A DNA stretch of 55,833 nucleotides from an uncultured Holophagaceae bacterium (GTDB taxonomy: Bacteria; Acidobacteriota; Holophagae; Holophagales; Holophagaceae). Made by a program: the position numbers and the translations under genes. Below are positions 35,193 to 42,595 of this stretch, piece by piece (positions within the stretch are counted from its first letter, which is position 1; each line of letters begins with the position of its first letter). The stretch spans positions 1 to 55,833 of the forward strand of contig CAISFO010000027.1 of the NCBI GenBank assembly GCA_903884655.1, in the 5' to 3' direction. The notes under the pieces were generated by a model. It was given only the letters and a program-made list of their open reading frames with translations. It was not told the origin of the DNA and ran no database searches.

Positions 35193-35666
35193 ATGAAGAA
35201 GCAGTCCGGCTTCACCCTCATCGAACTGCTGCTGGTGCTCGCGATCATCGGCATCATCAGTGCCATCGCCATTCCGGCGATGCTCAGCCAGCGCTCCCGG
35301 GCCCGTGACAAGGCTGCCGTCGACAACATGGTGGGCCGCCTGGGTGATCTGGTGGGTCAGTACGACAAGCTTCGCGAAGCGGGCAGCACTGGCTTTGCGG
35401 GCAAGCTGACCAGCTATCTCAACAAGACGGCCGGCACCGACAAGAACCCCTGGAATGCTAACGCTGCTGCCTTTGCTGCTGTGACGAGCACCACCGGTGC
35501 CTCCCAGACGGCTTTCCTTTCGAATGTGACGGTCGGCTCGCTGGGTCAGGCGAAATTCTACATCGCGCCTCCCGCCAACGGCGTGGGCTTCATCGGCGGC
35601 GCCGTGAAGGTCCAGAACATGATCAATGGCTCTGTCAACGTCAAGAAGTCCGTCGCCATCGAGTAG
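35193..35666 (+). CDS. type IV pilin, probably major subunit
   Basis: A 157-residue prepilin. The leader MKKQSG is cut before Phe7; the mature protein begins FTLIELLLVLAIIGIISAIA with the conserved Glu5 and a hydrophobic N-terminal helix. The rest is a small globular domain with Ser/Thr-rich stretches (VTSTTGASQT) and no cysteine pair, so there is no classical disulfide D-loop. It has a strong ribosome-binding site, its own promoter and a terminator directly after it, all fitting a highly expressed structural gene. It lies opposite the pilBTC genes and beside the glycan operon. Confidence 0.93.
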   Translation: MKKQSGFTLIELLLVLAIIGIISAIAIPAMLSQRSRARDKAAVDNMVGRLGDLVGQYDKLREAGSTGFAGKLTSYLNKTAGTDKNPWNANAAAFAAVTSTTGASQTAFLSNVTVGSLGQAKFYIAPPANGVGFIGGAVKVQNMINGSVNVKKSVAIE

Positions 35667-35682
35667 GCAGCATCCTTTATCC

Positions 35683-35714
35683 AAAGGCGGGGGGGCGATG
35701 CCCCCCTTCCTTTT
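35683..35714 (+). terminator. intrinsic terminator after the pilin gene
   Basis: A seven-pair GGGGGGC/GCCCCCC stem with a GAT loop is flanked by AAAGG and CCTTT, which extend it across a small internal mismatch, and ends in TTTT. It would limit read-through into the membrane transferase gene that starts at 35729. Confidence 0.8.
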
Positions 35715-35728
35715 GTCCCGGAGACTCC

Positions 35729-37711
35729 ATGGCCCGTCCCTCCCGCCTCCGCCTGCTCACCGTCATCCTGGTGGGACCGCTGGCCCTGGGCCTGCTGTTC
35801 CTGGCCTTCGTCCTCTACTACCGGTGGTCCCAGGCCGGCATCACGGGCTGGCTGGCGGATGCCATGAGCATGGCCCCCATTCGGATCTTCGGCCGGAACT
35901 ACGTCCTGAAGATCCTCCTTCCATTCTACACCCTGGTCGGCATCGCCCTCTGGCTCGTGACCCTGGCCCCCCTCTGGTTTCTGGACCGGCCCTGGATCCG
36001 GGCCTGGCGGGGCCGGGAATGCCTCGCCCTGACCCTGGCGGCCTTCCTGTGGGTCCATGTGTGCCTGTGGTGGCAGGTGCCCACTGCGCTCTGGGTCCTG
36101 CCTGGCCTGCGGCACCTTCCCTTCTTCATTCTGTTTCCCCTATTGGCGGCCGTCCCCATCGGGACCGCCTGGTGGGCCACCGGAACGAGGGGATGGCGCA
36201 GACCGCGTCGGCTGTTGGGCGTCACCCTATGGCTGCTGCTCTGGGGGTTGCCAGGATGGCTGCCCCAGGTGGTGCCTGCTCCAGGGGTCACCCCCAGGGG
36301 CGGCGACCAGCCCTGCCGAGTGCTCATGGTGGGGCTGGATGGCCTGCGCTCCGATGTCTTCCTGGAACATGCCGAAAGTATGCAGGGGGTTCGTTACGAG
36401 AGTTCCTACACGCCCATCCCGGCCACCCGCCTGCTCTGGCACATCCTCTGGGGGGGGGATCCCCTTTTCTACACGGTGGGTCATGTCGGGCCTTCCATCG
36501 AGGAATTCCAGCACCCGGAGAACCTCACCCTGCTGAAAGAGGCCGAGGAGAAGGGCTGGAAACCCCGGTTCTACATCGATGACGGCGGCACCATCGGCCT
36601 GGCGGAACGACGCATCGGCCTGGATGATTCCCTCTCCCCCGCCGAAGGCTGGGAAAACTTCGTCAATTCCAACCTGGCCGTGAGCTTTCCCCTGTACGCG
36701 GTCTGGGAAAACTGGTTCAAGCCCTTTCCCACCACCAATCCTTGGGCCCCCCTGGATGCGGGGCTGAAGGAGGCCCTGCGTCTGGGGCGCGGGTCGGGCT
36801 GGGTGATGTTCCACTCCTGCTTGGCCCACCAGCCCATTTTCCTCAGCCGCCGGGAGTTGGTTCAGACAGGACGCTGGTGGAGCCTCAGCCCGGATGCCTA
36901 CAAGCCCGTCCCCGACAAGCGCCTGGTCCTGCGAACCCAGGGCGAGCATCCGGAGCCCCGGACCAACACATTCCTGGCCTACCAGATCCGGATGAAGGAG
37001 GTTCTGCTAGCCTGGGCACCCATCTGGAACGGGCTCAGTCAGGACCCCACCTACCGGGGTGCCGTCCGGGCGCTCTTCTCCGACCACGGGGAACGGTTCC
37101 ACAACGTGGGCCCCAACGGCTTCCAGTTGCAGGGAATCCACGGCTTCAACCTGGACCCCTGGGAATGCCGGACCGCTTCCCTGATGGCGGGCCCGGGCTT
37201 CTCCGACCAGGTGAACCTCAAGCCCCGGGATGCCACGGTGAGTCTGCTGGGGCTGAGGGACGGCACCCGGCATCTGATCCAGGGCCAGGGAGCTTTCAAT
37301 GCGGACTCCTTCGAGCGGGCCTACCCCACGGCGCCCATCCGGTACCACACCCTGGATGACTCGGCCTTCGGCGAGCCAGGCGGCAAGTACCGCCAGATGA
37401 GCGACAAGGAAATCGCCGCCCACAGCTACATCGCGCCCCAGGGTGTCTGGTACACCGACTACGAGCGCACAGCCAGCGAGCGGGCCAAGGATGTCAGCAT
37501 CGGTCTCGGCAAGGGCCGCGATCTCTGGATTTACAAGCCGCTGGTAGATGGTGGAGCCCACCAATACCACTACCTGGGCTACGACCTGGTCAACATAGAG
37601 ATGGTCGATGAAGCCACCTATCAGGAGAAGAGAGCCCAAGCCGAGAAGCTCATGCCCCCGCTGGTTCCCATGGTCGAGAACGCCAAGGCGACCCCCAAGA
37701 CGACACCCTGA
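35729..37711 (+). CDS. membrane-anchored alkaline-phosphatase-fold transferase (sulfatase / phosphoethanolamine-transferase-like)
   Basis: A 660-residue protein with four to five N-terminal membrane helices (residues 10 to 180) and a large periplasmic catalytic domain. The metal and nucleophile sites are visible: VGLDGLRSD at 201 to 209, a Thr233 nucleophile candidate in IPATRLLW, AHQPIF near 367, and FSDHGERF at 450 to 457. This layout is shared by EptA, LTA synthase and other phospho-form transferases of the sulfatase superfamily. Sequence alone does not tell whether it transfers phosphoethanolamine, phosphoglycerol or hydrolyses an ester. It begins 15 bases after the pilin terminator, so read-through could express both. 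Confidence 0.75.
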   Translation: MARPSRLRLLTVILVGPLALGLLFLAFVLYYRWSQAGITGWLADAMSMAPIRIFGRNYVLKILLPFYTLVGIALWLVTLAPLWFLDRPWIRAWRGRECLALTLAAFLWVHVCLWWQVPTALWVLPGLRHLPFFILFPLLAAVPIGTAWWATGTRGWRRPRRLLGVTLWLLLWGLPGWLPQVVPAPGVTPRGGDQPCRVLMVGLDGLRSDVFLEHAESMQGVRYESSYTPIPATRLLWHILWGGDPLFYTVGHVGPSIEEFQHPENLTLLKEAEEKGWKPRFYIDDGGTIGLAERRIGLDDSLSPAEGWENFVNSNLAVSFPLYAVWENWFKPFPTTNPWAPLDAGLKEALRLGRGSGWVMFHSCLAHQPIFLSRRELVQTGRWWSLSPDAYKPVPDKRLVLRTQGEHPEPRTNTFLAYQIRMKEVLLAWAPIWNGLSQDPTYRGAVRALFSDHGERFHNVGPNGFQLQGIHGFNLDPWECRTASLMAGPGFSDQVNLKPRDATVSLLGLRDGTRHLIQGQGAFNADSFERAYPTAPIRYHTLDDSAFGEPGGKYRQMSDKEIAAHSYIAPQGVWYTDYERTASERAKDVSIGLGKGRDLWIYKPLVDGGAHQYHYLGYDLVNIEMVDEATYQEKRAQAEKLMPPLVPMVENAKATPKTTP

Positions 37712-37742
37712 GGCTCCACCGTTTAGCCAGAAGGAATGGGAT

Positions 37743-38171
37743 CTACTTGTTGTAGGTCGAATCGAGCTTGATGGAGCCTGTCTGGATGGCCTTCAAGACG
37801 ACGGCACTGCCCACGAAGGGGTCCTTCACCGTGATCTGATAGCCGAGGCCAGCGTTGTTGACCGAGACGACGTAGTTCATCTTCGTGTTGTTCTTCAGGA
37901 TCAGCGTGGGCAGGAAGGTCGAATCGTTCGCCACTCCGCCAGTCCAGGTGACCACTTTGCCCGAGGCCGCATAGGTGCCCGTGTCACCCCGCCGGGTTTC
38001 TAGGGCCATGGCCAGGATCCGGGTGTTCGCCTGGGCATCGCCAATGACCCGGGCGCGCCTACGCTGGCCCATGAACTGGGGCACGGCAATGATGCTGATG
38101 ATGCCAATGATGGCCAGAACCAGCAACAATTCGACCAGGGAAAAACCGGGGGATTGCTTGGGTGTCGGCAT
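37743..38171 (-). CDS. type IV pilin, second copy
   Basis: A 142-residue prepilin. The leader MPTPKQSPG is cut before Phe10; the mature sequence begins FSLVELLLVLAIIGIISIIA with Glu5. After the helix are GQRRRARVIGDAQAN and a small domain rich in Thr, Val and Gly. It is distinct from the other pilin outside the first helix. It lies 40 bases downstream of pilC with GGAGG before its ATG, so it is probably transcribed from the pil operon, and may be a minor or alternative pilin. Confidence 0.92.
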   Translation of the reverse strand: MPTPKQSPGFSLVELLLVLAIIGIISIIAVPQFMGQRRRARVIGDAQANTRILAMALETRRGDTGTYAASGKVVTWTGGVANDSTFLPTLILKNNTKMNYVVSVNNAGLGYQITVKDPFVGSAVVLKAIQTGSIKLDSTYNK

Positions 38172-38211
38172 GGAGGCCTCCAGGGGCCAGGAGCTTGCAA
38201 GGATCGTGCGG

Positions 38212-39414
38212 TTAATCTTTGCCGAAAACGTTGGCCAAATTGAAGATCGGCAGATACATGGCGATCACGATGAACCCGATGATGCCGCCCAGCAGGGCGA
38301 TCATGACCGGCTCCATGAGGCTCGTGAGGTTCGCCACGGCGTTGTCCACCTCGTCCTCGTAGAAATCCGCCACCTTGGCCAGCATGGCGTCCAGGGCCCC
38401 CGTGGCCTCCCCCACTCCCACCATCTGCACCACCATGGGAGGGAACACCTTGGTTTCCGCCAGCGGGGTGGCGATGTTCCGGCCCTGCTCCACCGCGTCC
38501 CGGGATTTCAGGATGGCATTCTGGACGACCATGTTGCCGGCGGTCTTGGCCGTGATGTCCATGCCCTCCAGGATCGGCACGCCGGAGCTGATCAGGGTGC
38601 CCAGGGTGCGGCAGAACCTGGCCACGGCCACCTTGCGCAGCACATCGCCGATGATGGGGATCCTCAGCAGGAGGCCGTCGATCAGGAGGTGTCCGGAAGG
38701 CGTTTTGTAGTACTGACGCACCCCGATCACAATCACCACCAAGGCAATAATCAGGAGCCAACTGTAGTTGATCAAAGCATTTGACAGCGACATGCAGATG
38801 AGGGTGGCAAAGGGCAACTTGGCGCCCAGGCCGTCATACATGGCCGAGAACACGGGAATGACCTTGACCATGATGATGACCACCACGGCGATGGCGATGG
38901 TGATGACCGCCACGGGGTAGGTCATGGCCCCCTTCACCTTGGAGGTGAGCTTCACGGCCTTCTCGATGTAGGTGGAAAGGCGCTGCAGGATGACATCCAG
39001 GATGCCGCCGCTTTCACCGGCACCGACCATGTTCACGTACAGGTCGTTGAAGGCCTTGGGATGCTTGGCCAGGGACGCCTGCAGGGTCGAGCCCTTCTCC
39101 ACGTCGTCCCGCACGGCCTCAATGATTCGCTGGAACCCCTTGTGGTCCTGCTGGGCGCCCAGGATCTCCAAGCACTGCACCAGGGGCAAACCCGCATCGA
39201 TCATGACGCTGAACTGCCGGGTGAAGATGGCCAGGGCCTTGGGCGGAACCTTGCCGAAGGATCGGCCACCTTCGCCGGAGGTCAGCCGGATGTTCATCAC
39301 CTCGATGCCGTTGCGCTTCAAGGTAATGGCGGCTGAATCCCGGGAATCGGAGACCAGGACGCCCTCCTGGACCTCACCCATTCGGTTCTTGCCTTTCCAT
39401 GCATAAGCGGGCAT
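38212..39414 (-). CDS. pilC: type IV pilus inner-membrane platform protein PilC
   Basis: The platform protein that PilB and PilT drive, 400 residues, a normal length. It starts AYAWKGKNRMGEVQEGVL, and carries the two GspF domains with the repeated signatures FTRQFSVMIDAGLPLVQCLEIL (N-terminal half) and FCRTLGTLISSGVPILEGMDI (C-terminal half), each followed by GAGESGG or GVGEATG. Three membrane helices are visible. It lies 70 bases after pilT; that gap holds nothing recognisable. Confidence 0.96.
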   Translation of the reverse strand: MPAYAWKGKNRMGEVQEGVLVSDSRDSAAITLKRNGIEVMNIRLTSGEGGRSFGKVPPKALAIFTRQFSVMIDAGLPLVQCLEILGAQQDHKGFQRIIEAVRDDVEKGSTLQASLAKHPKAFNDLYVNMVGAGESGGILDVILQRLSTYIEKAVKLTSKVKGAMTYPVAVITIAIAVVVIIMVKVIPVFSAMYDGLGAKLPFATLICMSLSNALINYSWLLIIALVVIVIGVRQYYKTPSGHLLIDGLLLRIPIIGDVLRKVAVARFCRTLGTLISSGVPILEGMDITAKTAGNMVVQNAILKSRDAVEQGRNIATPLAETKVFPPMVVQMVGVGEATGALDAMLAKVADFYEDEVDNAVANLTSLMEPVMIALLGGIIGFIVIAMYLPIFNLANVFGKD

Positions 39415-39484
39415 GCAAACCTCGGAGAGTGGCTGGAAACGGTGGTGTCTTCAGGATAGGCAGGATTGCATTTGCAGGGAAGTC

Positions 39485-40666
39485 CTAGGTGTACTTGATG
39501 TTGGGATTCCGACCGCCCAGGGCGGGTTTGACCGGCTGGGCGGGGGCGACGGACCTGCCGCCGGCAGCGCCCACCCCCACCCCGCGGTTGATCAGCTCGC
39601 GGAGCTCATCCACGTTGGAAGAGTAGTCGAAGGCTTGTTCCTGAGTGATCTCGCGGCGCATCACCAGATCCGAGAGGCTCTGGTTGAAGGTCTGCATGCC
39701 GTACTTGCTCTGGCCGGCCTGCATGACCCCGTAGATCTGATGGATCTTGTCCTCGCGGATCAGGTTCCGGATGGCGGAGTTGGGAATCAGGATCTCCAGG
39801 GCCAGGGCCCGGCCTTTGCCGCTGGCCTTGGGAATGAGGCTCTGGCAGATGATGCCCTCCAGCACCAGGGAGAGCTGGGCCCGGATCTGGGGCTGCTGGT
39901 GTGCGGGGAAGACATCGATGACGCGGTTCATGGTCTGGACTGTGCTGCTGGTGTGCAGGGTGCCGAAGGTGAGGTGGCCGGTCTCGGCAATGGTCAAAGC
40001 GGACTCGATGGTTTCCAGATCCCGCATCTCGCCCACCAGCACCACGTCGGGGTCCTGGCGCAGCGCAGAGCGCAGGGCCTTCTTGAAGCTGTGGGTATCA
40101 GCGTGGATTTCTCTCTGGTTCACCAGGGCGCGCTTGTGCTTGTGGACATACTCCACCGGATCCTCGATGGTGAGGATGTGCATGGGCTCATCGGTGTTGA
40201 TCTTGTCGATCATGGCGGCCAGGGTGGTGGATTTGCCCGAGCCCGTCACGCCGGTCACGAGAATGAGCCCCCGTGGCTTGTCACACAGCGACTGGATGAC
40301 CGGCGGCAGCCCCAGCTGCTCGAAGCTGCGGATCTGTTCGGGAATGGTGCGGAAGACGCCTGCCGTGGCGCCGCGCTGGTTGAACACGTTGGCCCGGAAG
40401 CGGGCCACGCCCTGGAGCCCGAAGGAGAAGTCGACTTCCAGGTCCTCCTCCAACCGGTGCTTCTGCTGATCGGTCATGACGCCATAGCAGAGCCAGCGGG
40501 TCTGGGCGGCATCCAGGGGCGGCAGCTTGAGGGGCACCATGCGCCCATCGATGCGGATTTGCGGGGCTGATTCGGTGGTGATGTGCAGGTCCGTTCCGCC
40601 GTATTCCACCATGGTCTTGAGCAGCTGCTGCAGGGGGGCAACGTAGTTGGCGCCGATTTCACTCAT
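39485..40666 (-). CDS. pilT: type IV pilus retraction ATPase PilT
   Basis: A hexameric ATPase that depolymerises pili and powers twitching, 393 residues. It starts with the PilT PAS-like domain (GGTDLHITTESAPQIRIDG), has Walker A GVTGSGKS at residues 139 to 146, Walker B VVLVGEMRDLETI, the His box TLHTSS, and the C-terminal AIRNLIREDKIHQI region typical of PilT. The ATG at 40666 has GAGG six bases upstream. A Gly/Pro-rich tail of about 30 residues follows the conserved core. It is 11 bases downstream of pilB. Confidence 0.96.
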   Translation of the reverse strand: MSEIGANYVAPLQQLLKTMVEYGGTDLHITTESAPQIRIDGRMVPLKLPPLDAAQTRWLCYGVMTDQQKHRLEEDLEVDFSFGLQGVARFRANVFNQRGATAGVFRTIPEQIRSFEQLGLPPVIQSLCDKPRGLILVTGVTGSGKSTTLAAMIDKINTDEPMHILTIEDPVEYVHKHKRALVNQREIHADTHSFKKALRSALRQDPDVVLVGEMRDLETIESALTIAETGHLTFGTLHTSSTVQTMNRVIDVFPAHQQPQIRAQLSLVLEGIICQSLIPKASGKGRALALEILIPNSAIRNLIREDKIHQIYGVMQAGQSKYGMQTFNQSLSDLVMRREITQEQAFDYSSNVDELRELINRGVGVGAAGGRSVAPAQPVKPALGGRNPNIKYT

Positions 40667-40677
40667 GGATGCCTCAC

Positions 40678-42516
40678 CTACAAGACGGTTTCGCGGATGA
40701 TTTCCTCGATGGTGGTCACGCCATCCAGGACCTTGCGGCACCCGGAGCGGCGCAGCGTGATCATGCCCTCTTTCTGGCCCTGTTCCCGGATCTCGATGGC
40801 GGAGGCGCCGGTGAGGATCATGTCCTTGAGGGTCTCGGACATCTCCAGGACTTCGTAGAGACCCACGCGCCCCTTGTAGCCGCGCTTGTTGCAGATCTCG
40901 CAACCCACGGGCTTGTAGAAGGTGATGCCGCGCGCCACTTCCTCAGGGGTGAACCCCACCTGGTAGAGGGCTTCCTCCGGCTGCTGGTGCGTATCCACCG
41001 CCTTGCAGTTGGTGCAAAGGCGGCGCACCAGCCGCTGGGCGCAGATGATGTTCACGGAGGTAGCCACGAGGAAAGGCTCCACCCCCATGTTCATGAGTCG
41101 GTTGATGGTGCTAGGTGCATCGTTGGTATGGAGGGTCGACAGCACCAGGTGGCCCGTGAGGCTGGCCTTGATGGCGATCTCCGCCGTCTCGAAGTCCCGG
41201 ATCTCCCCCACCAGGATGATGTTGGGGTCCTGGCGGAGGAAGGAGCGCAGGGCCGCCGCGAAGTTCAGCCCGATCTGCTCCTTCATCTGCACCTGGTTGA
41301 TGCCGGGGAAGTTGAACTCCACCGGATCCTCGGCGGTCATGATGTTCGTATCGACCGTGTTGAGCTTGGCGATGGACGAGTAGAGGGTGTTGGTCTTGCC
41401 GGAGCCGGTGGGGCCGGTCACCAGGATCATGCCGTAGGGCTTGGAGATCTGGCGGTCCCAGCGCTCGAGGCTCTCGGGCTCGAAGCCGAGCTTGGTGAGA
41501 TCGAGCATGAGCTTGTCGCTGTCCAGCAGCCGCAGCACGATCTTCTCGCCAAAGAGGGTGGGCAGGATGCTGACGCGATAGTCGATGACCTTCTGCCGCC
41601 CGCCCATGTTGACCCGCAGCTTGATGCGCCCGTCCTGGGGCAGACGACGCTCGGCGATGTTGAGCTTGGCCAGGATCTTCACCCGCGAAGTCAGCGGATC
41701 CTTCAGCTTGAGGTTGGGCCGCATGACTTCCATGAGCTGGCCGTCGATGCGGAACCGGATGCGGTAGTTCTTTTCGTAGGGCTCGATGTGGATGTCGGAG
41801 GCCCCGCGCTTGATGGCGTCGATCAGGACCATGTTCACGAGCTTCACGACCGGGGCGTCCTCGCTGCCCCGTTTCAGGCTGTTGACATTGACGCTGCCTT
41901 CTTCATCTTCGGCGGCATCGAATTCGGCGTCGGCATCAAGTTCCTGTTCCAGTTCCGCGAGGTCGAAGTGTTCGTCCTCCTCGCTGAACGGATTCGGTAC
42001 GTTTTCCTCTGCACGAGCAGTGGCTGAAGTGCCGCTCCCTCCCAGGGTGCTGCGGGCTGAGGTGCCATCAGACAGCCGGACCGCGCTGTTGCCCCCGTAG
42101 TATTTCTCGACGGCCCGGATGAGGCCCATTTCGCTGGAGACGACTGGATCCACGTTGTAGCCGGTGTGGAACCGGACATCATCCATGGCGAAGATGTCCG
42201 TGGGATCCGACATGGCCAGGGTCAGCACATTGCCCGTGCGCTGGAGGGGCAGGACCTTGTGGCGCTGGGCCAGGTCCCTGGGGATCAGGGCGATGATGCC
42301 GGCATCGATGGGCGGCCACTGCTCCAGGTCCGCTGCGGGCACCCCGTACTGCATGCCCAGGAAGCTCACGATGTCCTGGTCAGAACAGAATCCAGCCCGC
42401 ACGACGATGCTGCCGAGCTTGCCGCCCTCCCGGCGCTGGATTTTCATGACCTCATCCAGCTGCGTATCCGTGATGAGCTGAGCCTTGACGAGCATTTCCC
42501 CGAGCTTGCTGACCAC
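40678..42516 (-). CDS. pilB: type IV pilus assembly ATPase PilB with MshEN-like N-terminus
   Basis: The extension ATPase, 612 residues. Residues 1 to 140 contain two MshEN-like repeats (KLGEMLVKAQLI and KLGSIVVRAGFC), a module that binds cyclic di-GMP in some PilB/MshE proteins. An acidic, Ser-rich linker spans residues 145 to 220. Then come Walker A GPTGSGKT at 368 to 375, the Asp box, Walker B IILVGEIRDFETA, the His box TLHTNDAP, and a four-Cys zinc motif (CTNCK and CEICNKRGYKGR). The start is GTG at 42516 with GGAGG seven bases upstream. First gene of pilB-pilT-pilC-pilin. Confidence 0.95.
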   Translation of the reverse strand: MVSKLGEMLVKAQLITDTQLDEVMKIQRREGGKLGSIVVRAGFCSDQDIVSFLGMQYGVPAADLEQWPPIDAGIIALIPRDLAQRHKVLPLQRTGNVLTLAMSDPTDIFAMDDVRFHTGYNVDPVVSSEMGLIRAVEKYYGGNSAVRLSDGTSARSTLGGSGTSATARAEENVPNPFSEEDEHFDLAELEQELDADAEFDAAEDEEGSVNVNSLKRGSEDAPVVKLVNMVLIDAIKRGASDIHIEPYEKNYRIRFRIDGQLMEVMRPNLKLKDPLTSRVKILAKLNIAERRLPQDGRIKLRVNMGGRQKVIDYRVSILPTLFGEKIVLRLLDSDKLMLDLTKLGFEPESLERWDRQISKPYGMILVTGPTGSGKTNTLYSSIAKLNTVDTNIMTAEDPVEFNFPGINQVQMKEQIGLNFAAALRSFLRQDPNIILVGEIRDFETAEIAIKASLTGHLVLSTLHTNDAPSTINRLMNMGVEPFLVATSVNIICAQRLVRRLCTNCKAVDTHQQPEEALYQVGFTPEEVARGITFYKPVGCEICNKRGYKGRVGLYEVLEMSETLKDMILTGASAIEIREQGQKEGMITLRRSGCRKVLDGVTTIEEIIRETVL

Positions 42517-42583
42517 TGGCTGCCTCCAAATTGGGGTGATGCGATGGTATCACCACCAGCAGGCTCTGAAGTTCCAACCATTG

Positions 42584-42589
42584 TATGCT
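42584..42589 (+). promoter_or_regulatory. possible -10 box for a leaderless transcript
   Basis: TATGCT ends six bases before the ATG at 42596, so transcription would start at or next to the start codon. No Shine-Dalgarno sequence is present. There is no convincing -35. It is one of three similar cases in the window (also before 6186 and 13974). Confidence 0.3.
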
Positions 42590-42595
42590 TTTGCC

